Assembly (NCBI RefSeq): GCF_037154075.1
Contig: NZ_JBANRJ010000001.1
Span: 1,161,501 to 1,225,500, forward strand
Reading direction: 5' to 3'
Length of the DNA: 64,000 bases
Source: Sphingobium aromaticiconvertens
GTDB taxonomy: Bacteria; Pseudomonadota; Alphaproteobacteria; Sphingomonadales; Sphingomonadaceae
Positions 42,298 to 50,397 of the stretch are shown here, in pieces (the first letter of the stretch is position 1; every line of letters starts with the position of its first letter). The notes beneath the pieces were generated by a model. It made no database searches. It saw only the letters and a list, made by a program, of their open reading frames with translations, and had not been told where the DNA came from. The position numbers were made by a program, and so were the translations under genes.

Positions 42298-45267
42298 CTA
42301 TTCAGGTGCGCGCAGCACGCGATTATAGAGCCAGCCGATCCCGATCAGGCTGAAGCCCAGCGCCAGGAAAGACGCGATGCGGAGCAGCCCCTGAAGGCCG
42401 GAGGCATCGAACAGGAACACCTTGGCGACCGCCGCCAGCATCAAGAGCAGCGATGCGATGCGCCAGTCCCGGCTATTGGTGCAAATACCCCATAGAAGGA
42501 AGCCGATCGCAAGGCCAAGCGCCAGCACGGAGCGCAATATATCCTCCATTTCGCCAAGACCCGGAATGGTGAGGATGGACCCTGCGAACAGGTGCCGCAG
42601 CGTGGCGGTGGCGAACAGGATGATCACCAGCATCCGTAGCAGATCAGCCGGTCGGGCGAGCTTTCCGGCAAGATCCGGATGGATGCGCGTCGCCATCCAC
42701 AACGCCGCGAACGGTATTGCGAAGGCAGGGATCAGCAGGTTGAGGATGGGCAGGACGCCGACATATTGCGCGTACCAGAGCGGATTGTGGAGCAGCAGCG
42801 TATAAAGGATGCTGTGCCCAAGAGCGACGCCCAGCAGGACCAGCGCCGCAAGCTGCGCACCTGCAAAGCGCCAGACGGCATAGGCGGCGGCCAGCAATAG
42901 AGCCTCCCACACTGTCCGTTCGGCCAAGGCCAGCCGGGTTACGTCAGCCATGTCCGACAGCGCGAACAATTGCTTGTAGCCGATGTGCAGGGCGATGCCG
43001 CCCATGGCGCTCGCTGCGACGGCCGAGGCTCGGCAGGCCAGCGGATGAATGGCGCCCTTCGCATGCCACAGGGCGATGGCCAGCAGCAAGGCCGGTATGG
43101 CGAGGCGGCGCAGGCTTTCGCCAAGGCCGGGAAGCGCGCTGGCCAACATGGGTTCGCCGAGCAGAGAGGTGAAAGCCTGTGCGCTCCATTCCGCCATGGG
43201 CCAGATCGCCCAGAGCAACAGGATCAGACTGAGCGTGCTGAACGCTGGCAAGAGGCCGTTTTGACGCAGGCGTCGGGCGGCTTGGGCCAGCAGGGGAAGG
43301 CCGAGCGCTGTCACCACGGGGAGCGTGGTCGATGACAGGCATTGCGCCAGTGCGCCATAGCCGAGGACTATGGCGGCGCTTTGAGCGACCAGCTTGCCCT
43401 CATCAATAAAGCGTGCGCGCCATGCGAACAGGGCGGCCACAAGAGCGACGATCGCCCAGCGCAGAAAAGGCTCGAACGATGCGGTGGGCGCCGTCTCACC
43501 CAACAGGCGGATGGCCTGCCACTCCCCGTCCCTGCCCGCGACCAGCCCGACGATCGCGCTGAAGGCAAAGGCCCAGCTGCTCCATTCGACCCGCTGGTCG
43601 TCCGCGCGTTCGGCAAGCAGTAGCAGTCCGGTAGCCACGATCGCGATCACGATCGGCAGCGTCCATGCGAACAGCCCCAGACCACCGGCGACAACCAGCA
43701 GCAGGGCCGTTATTGTCGCCAACAGTGCAAAACGCGCATCGTCGCGGCGACCGGCGTTGCGCCAGCCCAGCGCCATGGCGATTGCGGGCAGCATGGCGGC
43801 GGCAAGGGCGAGCAGCCCGAACCCGCCGTCCAGGCTGGCATCCGGGCGATAGAAATGGATCATGCTGATGGCAACGCCGCCCAGCGTCAGTCCGGCAATC
43901 TGCCCGGCCTCTACCAGACTGCCGCCCACGCGCCACAGGCGCCAGAGCGCGCCACCGCCGTAGATCGTTGCCATAATGAGCATGACGAGGGTGAACTGTC
44001 CCGCATTGGGTGCGGTCCAGGCGCCCGCGAGCAGCAGCGCCACGCCAAGGCCCACAGCGCTCAGCGGGCGAAGGCTCTTTTCACGACCGCCGAGCCAGAC
44101 CAGCGCGATCGAGAGCAGGCCGAAAAGGCCCCAGTTAAGCAGCGCAAAGCCGCCGGTCGCGACCAAAGCCGCCATCTGCGCGGCGGCGACGATGGCGGCG
44201 CCAACGCGGATGATCGTGCCGCGCGTACCGGAGAAGGCGAAGAGGGGCAGAAAGATACCTAATGCCAGCAGCAACAGGCCCACCGAGATGGAGGCCGTCA
44301 TGTCCAGCGCACCCATGACGAGTAACGCCGCGCCCCAGCCCGCTCCGCCGATGAGCGCGCTCACGCCCAGCCACATCCAGCGCTGGGTGCGTGACAGCGC
44401 GCACAGGCCCCCGATCGCAAGGGCGAGATAGCAGCTAAGCAGCGGAATATTGGGCTGGCCCGCGTTAACAAGCGCCGGGGCTGCCAATCCGCCGACCAGT
44501 CCGAGCAGGGCGCTGGGTGCACCGAAGCGGAGCGCAAGCCCCATCGCCAATGCAGTTACAGCAGCCAGGCCGATAAAGGCGGTCGTCGGGCCGACCAGAG
44601 CATAGAGGGTGTGGGCGGCGAGGATGCTTGCATACAGGGTCGCAAGGCCCGCGCCGGCCAGCGACTGGCGCACCCGCGGATCGCGCACCCGCTCCTCCTG
44701 CCGCAACGCAAGCTCCGCGCCGCCGATCAGCGCGCCGCCGAACACCAGGCCCATCAGGATACGCACCAGTGGCGACAGCAGCCCGGCGTCGATTGAATAT
44801 TTGACGAGCAGCACGCCAGCAACGGCCAGCGTCACGCCGCCCGCCCAGATCGGCAGGCGGCGACCAAACAGCTCTTCGAAGCCGAAGGAGGGCTTGGCAG
44901 ACTGGCGTTGAGCGGGTTCGGACTGAGCGGGTTCAGGGTGGACGGGCGCCTCTCTCTGCTCCGTGCCGCTATCCATCTGCCCTTCCATGGCGTGCGGGGC
45001 TTGCGTATCGGCAGGTTCGGCTTCGTGGGGAGCCGGGATCGCTGCGGCGGGTGGTGCAGCTTCATCTGCCCAGGGTCTGGTGTACACCACCCTGGCGGGC
45101 GATGACCGGGATTCCGCGCTCTCGTGGAAGGCATCGTTTGAGGACGATGCATCCGGCACGGCCCGCTCTGTTTCCAGCATGGCGAGTCGGCTTTCGAGCG
45201 CCTTCAGGCGCTTCTTCGCGTCGAAGGCCATGATGCCAAGGATCAGCAGTATGAAAGCAACCAGCAT
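42298..45267 (-). CDS. DUF2339 multi-pass membrane protein
   Basis: A protein of about 989 residues. A short N-terminal helix (MLVAFILLILGIMAFD) is followed by a coiled-coil/charged linker (LKALESRLAMLETER), a long Pro/Glu/Ala-rich spacer, and then more than twenty hydrophobic segments beginning LFGRRLPIWAGGVTLAVAGV. This is the DUF2339 layout. The ATG at 45267 has GGAGAGG nine bases upstream; a TTG six codons earlier is the alternative. The function of the family is unknown; envelope roles have been suggested. Divergent from a TetR gene with two shared operator-like repeats between them. Confidence 0.87.
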   Translation of the reverse strand: MLVAFILLILGIMAFDAKKRLKALESRLAMLETERAVPDASSSNDAFHESAESRSSPARVVYTRPWADEAAPPAAAIPAPHEAEPADTQAPHAMEGQMDSGTEQREAPVHPEPAQSEPAQRQSAKPSFGFEELFGRRLPIWAGGVTLAVAGVLLVKYSIDAGLLSPLVRILMGLVFGGALIGGAELALRQEERVRDPRVRQSLAGAGLATLYASILAAHTLYALVGPTTAFIGLAAVTALAMGLALRFGAPSALLGLVGGLAAPALVNAGQPNIPLLSCYLALAIGGLCALSRTQRWMWLGVSALIGGAGWGAALLVMGALDMTASISVGLLLLALGIFLPLFAFSGTRGTIIRVGAAIVAAAQMAALVATGGFALLNWGLFGLLSIALVWLGGREKSLRPLSAVGLGVALLLAGAWTAPNAGQFTLVMLIMATIYGGGALWRLWRVGGSLVEAGQIAGLTLGGVAISMIHFYRPDASLDGGFGLLALAAAMLPAIAMALGWRNAGRRDDARFALLATITALLLVVAGGLGLFAWTLPIVIAIVATGLLLLAERADDQRVEWSSWAFAFSAIVGLVAGRDGEWQAIRLLGETAPTASFEPFLRWAIVALVAALFAWRARFIDEGKLVAQSAAIVLGYGALAQCLSSTTLPVVTALGLPLLAQAARRLRQNGLLPAFSTLSLILLLWAIWPMAEWSAQAFTSLLGEPMLASALPGLGESLRRLAIPALLLAIALWHAKGAIHPLACRASAVAASAMGGIALHIGYKQLFALSDMADVTRLALAERTVWEALLLAAAYAVWRFAGAQLAALVLLGVALGHSILYTLLLHNPLWYAQYVGVLPILNLLIPAFAIPFAALWMATRIHPDLAGKLARPADLLRMLVIILFATATLRHLFAGSILTIPGLGEMEDILRSVLALGLAIGFLLWGICTNSRDWRIASLLLMLAAVAKVFLFDASGLQGLLRIASFLALGFSLIGIGWLYNRVLRAPE

Positions 45268-45312
45268 AAGTCGATGCCTCTCCAAGCCCGAGATGAGGAT
45301 GTCGTAAGTTAA

Positions 45313-45330
45313 AATTAGACACTGTTCAAT
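45313..45330. promoter_or_regulatory. TetR operator-like repeat, copy 1
   Basis: AATTAGACACTGTTCAAT, a partly palindromic 18-mer, recurs 23 bases on with two changes. Both lie between the divergent DUF2339 and TetR genes. Confidence 0.6.
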
Positions 45331-45335
45331 AAAAT

Positions 45336-45353
45336 AATTAGACAGTGATCAAT
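45336..45353. promoter_or_regulatory. TetR operator-like repeat, copy 2
   Basis: AATTAGACAGTGATCAAT, a direct repeat of copy 1 at 16 of 18 positions, ends about 20 bases before the tetR ATG. Confidence 0.6.
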
Positions 45354-45373
45354 TGCATTGGTAGCAGGCGATC

Positions 45374-45973
45374 ATGGGACGGCGATCGGATCATAGCAGG
45401 GCAGAACTGGAGGCCCTGATCGTGGCGGAAGGACATCGTCATATGGCGCAGGTCGGCTTTGCCCGCTTTTCCTCGCGCGAAGTGGCGAAGCGGATCGGTT
45501 ATGCGGTTGGCACCCTTTATAATGTGTTTGGCAGCTATGATCGCCTGATTGCCGCCATCAATACCCACACTTTTACCCTGTGGGCGCAACATCTGGAGGC
45601 CCTGCTGGCCTCCCTGCCAGATGACCGCATCGCGGCGCTGGTCGAGGGCTATTTCAGCTTCGCATTCGAAAACAAGAATATCTGGATGGCGATCTACGAT
45701 CATCGCCTGCCGCCGGATATTCCCCAGCCGGACAGCTATGCCGAGCAGCGTGCCAGCCTGACTGCGATCGTGGTCAGGGAAGTCGCCGCGATTCTGCCTG
45801 AAGATGCAAAGGCGGGCGCTCCGCGTCTGGCGCGTTCGCTGGTCGCGACCGTCCACGGCCATTGCACCTTCGCGCTGAACGGCACCTTCGCCTTGCTGGG
45901 GGAAACCGAGCCACTTGAAATGGCGATTGCGCGGGTCAAGGAGTCGCTGGCAGCGGCCGGGGCAAGATTGTAG
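45374..45973 (+). CDS. TetR/AcrR-family transcriptional regulator
   Basis: A 199-residue regulator with an N-terminal TetR HTH (VGFARFSSREVAKRIGYAVG, TLYNVFGSYDRLIAAIN) and a helical effector domain. Two direct operator-like repeats lie immediately upstream, so it probably represses itself and the divergent DUF2339 gene. The sterol-desaturase-like gene follows by 27 bases and may be in the same operon. Confidence 0.9.
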   Translation: MGRRSDHSRAELEALIVAEGHRHMAQVGFARFSSREVAKRIGYAVGTLYNVFGSYDRLIAAINTHTFTLWAQHLEALLASLPDDRIAALVEGYFSFAFENKNIWMAIYDHRLPPDIPQPDSYAEQRASLTAIVVREVAAILPEDAKAGAPRLARSLVATVHGHCTFALNGTFALLGETEPLEMAIARVKESLAAAGARL

Positions 45974-46000
45974 AAATATCCGGGGGCAGGGGAACGGAAG

Positions 46001-47155
46001 ATGGCAAGCTGGTTCGAGAGGCTGGAAAAAGACCTGCAATCGCCCATCGCGGTGCGGCGGTTTGGCAGCGGCTGGTTCTCCGGCTTTTTCGGGCTGCTGC
46101 TCGCCATTGCGGGTCTGTGCATGGTGATGGCGCTGCGCTGGCCGGACTGGTTCGCCATGCCCGAACTGGCCATGGTGCGCGAATGGGGCGGCTTGCGGCC
46201 GCTCGTCCATTTCCTGTTGATCGGGGGCTATGCGCTTGCGTTGCTCAGCCTGCTGCTGCGCCCGCGCAAGGCGATTGGCGCGACCGCGCTGGTCATCGCC
46301 CTGTTGGCGACCTTGCTGGGCGGTGCGGAAGTCCAGCCGCGTGAGACGCATGACTGGGGCATTTTCTTCGGCGTCGATTTCTTCGCGGTCAATATGATCG
46401 CGACGGGACTCATGTTCGCGCCGATCGAGCGGCTGTTCCCGCGACGGGCGCAACAACGTCTGTTTCGGCAGGAATGGCGGGAAGACCTGTTCTATTATCT
46501 GCTCAGTTCGATGATGGTCCAGCTCATCACTTTCCTCGCGCTCGCGCCATCAGGCTTCATCAACGCATCGACAAGCGGTCTTGCCGACTTCCGCGCGCTG
46601 GTGTCCAGCCAGCCCTGGCCGCTCCAGTTCGTTGAAGTCGTGTTGCTGACCGATCTGGCGCAATATTGGTTCCATCGCGCTTTTCACCGCTTTCCCTTCC
46701 TGTGGGGATTCCATGCGGTGCATCATTCGGCGAAAGCGATGGACTGGCTGGCAGGTGCGCGGATGCACTTTTTCGAGATTATCGCCCTGCGCGGCGTAAC
46801 CTCCCTGCCGCTGCTGACGCTGGGTTTCTTGCCGTCGGTGATGCAGGCCTATATCGGTTTCGTCTATATCTACTCCTCGCTGCTGCACGCCAATCTGCGG
46901 GGAGACTTCAACTGGCTCGGCCACTTTGTCGCCACGCCGCGTTTTCACCATTGGCATCATGCAATCGAGGATGTGGCGGTGGACAAGAATTTCGCCATCC
47001 ATTTCCCGTTTCTGGACCGTCTGTTCGGCACCCATCACTTGCCAAAGAGCGCATGGCCGAGCGGCTATGGCGTGCCGGAGAAGGTGCCGCAGGGTTATTG
47101 GGCGCAGTTCGCCTATCCGTTCCGCCGGGGCGTGAGCGCGCCTGAAGCGGAGTGA
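46001..47155 (+). CDS. Sterol desaturase/fatty acid hydroxylase-family membrane protein
   Basis: A 384-residue integral membrane di-iron protein. Several hydrophobic segments precede the His boxes HRAFHRFPFLWGFHAVHHSA and FHHWHHA, with a further GTHH near the end, as in the FA_hydroxylase family. It would oxidise a lipid in the inner membrane; the substrate (for instance a carotenoid, hopanoid or ceramide precursor) is not predictable. It follows tetR and overlaps the GST gene by four bases (GTGA). Confidence 0.88.
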   Translation: MASWFERLEKDLQSPIAVRRFGSGWFSGFFGLLLAIAGLCMVMALRWPDWFAMPELAMVREWGGLRPLVHFLLIGGYALALLSLLLRPRKAIGATALVIALLATLLGGAEVQPRETHDWGIFFGVDFFAVNMIATGLMFAPIERLFPRRAQQRLFRQEWREDLFYYLLSSMMVQLITFLALAPSGFINASTSGLADFRALVSSQPWPLQFVEVVLLTDLAQYWFHRAFHRFPFLWGFHAVHHSAKAMDWLAGARMHFFEIIALRGVTSLPLLTLGFLPSVMQAYIGFVYIYSSLLHANLRGDFNWLGHFVATPRFHHWHHAIEDVAVDKNFAIHFPFLDRLFGTHHLPKSAWPSGYGVPEKVPQGYWAQFAYPFRRGVSAPEAE

Positions 47156-47775
47156 ATGCGCCGATACTCTATAGCTTTCGCCGCTGCCCCTACGCCATGC
47201 GGGCGCGCATGGCGTTGCTGGTGAGCGGGCAGGCGGTCGAGATCCGAGAAGTTGCGCTGCGCGACAAACCGCCGGCGATGCTGGCAGCCTCCCCCAAGGG
47301 GACGGTGCCGGTGCTGGTGATAGCCGAGGGCGCGGTGATCGACGAGAGTCTGGATATCATGCGCCATGCCTTGACCCGGAATGATCCCGAAGGCTGGCTG
47401 GCGGGGGACGATGCGGAATTGATCGCGGCCAATGACGGGCCGTTCAAACATCATCTGGACCGTTATAAATATCCCGAGCGGCATGGCAGCGATCCGCTGG
47501 GCCATCGTGCGGCGGCGCTGGACCTCCTCGCCCCGCTGGAGGCGCGGCTGGCCCGAACGCCGCATTTGTGCGGGCCGACGCGGACGCTGGTGGACATCGC
47601 GCTGTTCCCCTTTGTCCGCCAGTTCGCAGCGGTGGAGCCAGACTGGTTTGCTGCACGATCGTTGCCGCGCCTGCAGCATTGGCTGGCGGCGCATATAGGA
47701 TCGGACTTGTTCGAGCGGGCGATGGTGCGACGGCCCGCGTGGCGGGAGGGCGATCCGCCCATTCTGTTATCCTGA
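47152..47775 (+). CDS. Glutathione S-transferase family protein
   Basis: A 207-residue GST-fold protein. The N-terminal thioredoxin-like domain has SFRRCPYAMRARMAL with a Cys in the CPYAMR position and SPKGTVPVLV before the cis-Pro; the all-helical C-terminal domain includes LVDIALFPFVRQFA. The start is a GTG overlapping the upstream stop. The CPYAM motif is typical of Cys-type (omega/lambda-like) bacterial GSTs. The substrate is unknown. Confidence 0.85.
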   Translation: MNAPILYSFRRCPYAMRARMALLVSGQAVEIREVALRDKPPAMLAASPKGTVPVLVIAEGAVIDESLDIMRHALTRNDPEGWLAGDDAELIAANDGPFKHHLDRYKYPERHGSDPLGHRAAALDLLAPLEARLARTPHLCGPTRTLVDIALFPFVRQFAAVEPDWFAARSLPRLQHWLAAHIGSDLFERAMVRRPAWREGDPPILLS

Positions 47776-47776
47776 T

Positions 47777-48485
47777 CTACTGGGCCTGCGCTGCTGACCA
47801 GGCGGCGACCTTGGCACGGGTGTCCGTCAGCATGGCGTCGAGCGCTGCACGGTCGAACGCCCTGCCGCCCATCACCACCATGCGGATCGCCCGCGTGGCG
47901 TTGATGGCCTTCAGCGGATCGCGGTCGAGCAGCACCATGTCCGCCGCCTTGCCAGTTTCCACACCGCCATAGCGGCCCAGTTGATTGAACCAGGCAGGCC
48001 CCGCCCGCGTCGCCGCCGACAGCGCCTGTGCGGGTGTCAGTCCCTTGTCCACGTACAGGGACAGTTCGTCATGCAGGCCGATGCCCGGATAGTTGAAGGA
48101 ATTGAGGAAACCCGCGTCCGTCCCGGCGATGATGGTGACGCCCGCCTTCTGGAGCAGCGGCAAGATGGCGGCCATCCGGTTGAAATGGTCATGGCGCGCG
48201 GTGATCGCGGCGGCACTCGCCTGCGCCGCGCGCTGGATGCGCCAGTCATAGGTTTTTTGTAGCTTTGGCCTGATATAGGCCTGACGTCAACAGGCGCGGC
48301 CCAAACAGCGTGCCGTTGGCGATCTCCCCACGCCAGACCACAGCCTGATGGCTCTTGGCCTTGCCCTGTTCGGCGTCGATCAGGGTGACGTGGCGGATCA
48401 TCATGTCGCCCTGCTACGGGGCGGCCCATGCGGATGCCGACATCAGGGCCAGAGCCGATAGCGCGCAACCACAAACTGTCTTCAT
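47777..48485 (-). pseudogene. Amidohydrolase remnant
   Basis: From ATG 48485 a signal peptide (MKTVCGCALSALALMSASAW) is cut by TAG about 24 codons in. In-frame pieces of an amidohydrolase follow (MMIRHVTLIDAEQGKAKSHQ, then WRGEIANGTLFGPRLLTSG), with sequence between them missing relative to full-length enzymes. The C-terminal part then lies in another frame (YDWRIQRAAQASAAAITARH on to AGVTIIAGTDAGFLNSF) and runs to 47777. A stop, internal deletions and a frameshift make it a clear pseudogene. The C-terminal 132 residues alone keep an open frame. Confidence 0.82.
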
Positions 48486-48555
48486 CACACTGTGTCCTTC
48501 AAGATCGGTCGTGCTCTACAGCATCATGGCGGAGAGATCATCCTGACCGATGCGC

Positions 48556-48936
48556 CTATTTGACCGTGAAGAAATATTTGCCCTCGATCCGATGCTGATC
48601 GGCGCCGACGATGTGCCAGGCGAGGTCGTAGCTGCCAGCCGGAAGGGCGCGGGGCAGGGTGACGACCAGGGTCTTGCCGTCACCTTCGACCGATGTCTTG
48701 AAGCCCTTGATCGGCATTGGCGGGTGATCGGGCATGCCGGGCATGCCGGTCATGACCAGCGTAACGCCGCTCATGGACGGCTGAAGCGTGTCGGAAAAGT
48801 CGAGGGTCAGCTTCGTTGGCTTGGCGACGGTGGCATTGGCCGCCGGGCTGGCCGACAGCAATTGGGCATGGGCGAACGCCGCGCCGGGCAGGGCAGCGAT
48901 GGCAAGGGCGGTGACAGCCATAAGCAGGCGGGACAT
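48556..48936 (-). CDS. copC: CopC, periplasmic copper-binding protein
   Basis: A 126-residue CopC/YobA-type protein. After the signal peptide the mature chain would begin HAQLLSASPAAN with the N-terminal copper-binding His. The C-terminal site motif DQHRIEGKYFFTV and a Met/His-bearing stretch (MTGMPGMPDHPPMP) are present. It is divergent from the sensor/sigma/copAB operon. No copD follows; an amidohydrolase pseudogene lies downstream instead. Confidence 0.92.
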   Translation of the reverse strand: MSRLLMAVTALAIAALPGAAFAHAQLLSASPAANATVAKPTKLTLDFSDTLQPSMSGVTLVMTGMPGMPDHPPMPIKGFKTSVEGDGKTLVVTLPRALPAGSYDLAWHIVGADQHRIEGKYFFTVK

Positions 48937-49085
48937 GGGTTTCTCCGATTGTTGCGGTTAAGGAGAATACGCATGGCCTTGCCCAATCCCTCGGGGGAGG
49001 GGGGCATATTTTTTGCGCGATGCCTTCTATGGTGAGGGGTTAGCCTATGCGACGCGTATCCCGTTCGGGTGATGGAGTGTGTGAA

Positions 49086-49346
49086 ATGACCGATCTGGAC
49101 CAGTGGCTCGACAGCGTGCGCGCGATGCCGACCGATCCGCGCCTTGCGGACATGGAGGATGGGGTGATGCGCGGGCTGGCCGCCCGGCGGGAACGGACGC
49201 TCGCGCGGCGCAGCCTGATGCTTGCCGGGGTGATGGCGATTGGCATTGGTTGGATCGGCAGCGTCATGCCTGCCAATCCGGCACAGGCCGCGCCGACGCT
49301 GATCGGCATGTCGGATTATGCCCCCTCTCGGTTGCTGGGTCAATGA
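49086..49346 (+). CDS. Small membrane protein, possible CnrY-like anti-sigma factor
   Basis: An 86-residue protein: a hydrophilic N-terminus (MTDLDQWLDSVRAMPTDPRL), one membrane segment (SLMLAGVMAIGIGWIGSVMP) and a short exported tail. The size, topology and position before a periplasmic metal-sensor gene and an ECF sigma gene resemble CnrY/NccY of the Cupriavidus metal-resistance systems. Sequence similarity alone does not settle this. Its stop overlaps the next start (ATGA). Confidence 0.6.
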   Translation: MTDLDQWLDSVRAMPTDPRLADMEDGVMRGLAARRERTLARRSLMLAGVMAIGIGWIGSVMPANPAQAAPTLIGMSDYAPSRLLGQ

Positions 49347-49783
49347 AAGGCGTGCGGCGTTACGCCCTGGTTGCGCTGGTCGCCTTTGCGGCGGCGTTCG
49401 TGGCGGTGATGGTCGCGCGCACATGGTTTGCGCCTGCGCCACGGGTGGAGAGCGAGGTTCATGCGCTGCTGCATGAGCGGCTGACGCTCGACGCCGATCA
49501 GGAACGGCGCATTCATGCGCTGGAGATCGGGTTCGCGCAGCGCCGCGCGGCCATGGAGGAGGAGATGCGCGCCGACAATGCCCGGCTGGCGCAGGCTATT
49601 GCTGCCGAACATGGCTATGGGCCAAAGGTGAGTGAGGCCGTCGATCAGTCCCACACGGTCATGGGCCAGTTGCAGAAGGAGACGCTGAAGCACATTTTCG
49701 CGATGCGTGCTGTGCTGCGACCCGATCAGGCGAAGCAATTCGACGCGGCTGTCGTCAAGGCACTGACCGACCCCGGCCAGTGA
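49343..49783 (+). CDS. Periplasmic heavy-metal sensor (CnrX-like)
   Basis: A 146-residue protein with an N-terminal membrane anchor (YALVALVAFAAAFVAVMVA) and a helical periplasmic part of the Metal_resist/CnrX type (VHALLHERLTLDADQERRIH; FAMRAVLRPDQAKQFD). His and Met residues are available to bind a metal. It is coupled to both neighbours by short overlaps and would signal through the small membrane protein to the ECF sigma factor. Confidence 0.78.
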   Translation: MKGVRRYALVALVAFAAAFVAVMVARTWFAPAPRVESEVHALLHERLTLDADQERRIHALEIGFAQRRAAMEEEMRADNARLAQAIAAEHGYGPKVSEAVDQSHTVMGQLQKETLKHIFAMRAVLRPDQAKQFDAAVVKALTDPGQ

Positions 49784-50361
49784 TCCAGCCGATCGCCGAC
49801 CGCAGCGACCCGGAACTGGCCACGCTGGCGCTGGCCGGGCGGCAGGACGCCTATGCCGCGTTGATGCAGCGGCATCGCGACGGGGTCTATCGCCTCGCGC
49901 GCAGTCATATCGGCGACGCGACCGAGGCATTGGACATCACGCAGGAGGCGTTCATCGCCGCCTTTGCCGCGCTGGCCCGCTATGACGGCGCGCGGCCCTT
50001 TCGCCTGTGGATCGCCCGGATCGCGATCAACAAATGCCATGACTGGGCGCGGCGGCGCGCGGTGCGGCGTTTCTTTGCCTTTGCCCGGCCGATCGACGAG
50101 GCGGTGGCGGTGGCCGACCCGGGACCAACACCCGAAGATTCTGCCCGGTCGCAGGGCGAACTGGCCGGGATCAACGAAGCCATCGCCATGCTGCCTACTC
50201 CGCTCAAGGACGTTCTGTTGCTGCGCGCGATCGAGGGGTTGTGTCAGGCTGAGGCCGCGCAGGTGCTGGGTGTCAGTGAGAAGGCGGTCGAAACCCGCCT
50301 CTATCGCGCGCGGATAAAATTGGCCGATCTTTTGAGGGGGACGGATGAGGCGCGCGTATAG
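49780..50361 (+). CDS. ECF RNA polymerase sigma factor of the copper operon (CnrH-like)
   Basis: A 193-residue ECF sigma factor. Region 2 is seen in ALMQRHRDGVYRLARSHIG and ALDITQEAFIAAFAALARYD, region 4 in LKDVLLLRAIEGLCQAEAAQ and VLGVSEKAVETRLYRARIKL. The start is a GTG overlapping the sensor stop. copA follows 36 bases later, so the sigma factor most likely drives its own operon. Its promoter motif could not be picked out by eye. Confidence 0.88.
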   Translation: MIQPIADRSDPELATLALAGRQDAYAALMQRHRDGVYRLARSHIGDATEALDITQEAFIAAFAALARYDGARPFRLWIARIAINKCHDWARRRAVRRFFAFARPIDEAVAVADPGPTPEDSARSQGELAGINEAIAMLPTPLKDVLLLRAIEGLCQAEAAQVLGVSEKAVETRLYRARIKLADLLRGTDEARV

Positions 50362-50397
50362 GAGGGAGCAACGTCTTCAACCCGAGTCTTCCTCTCC

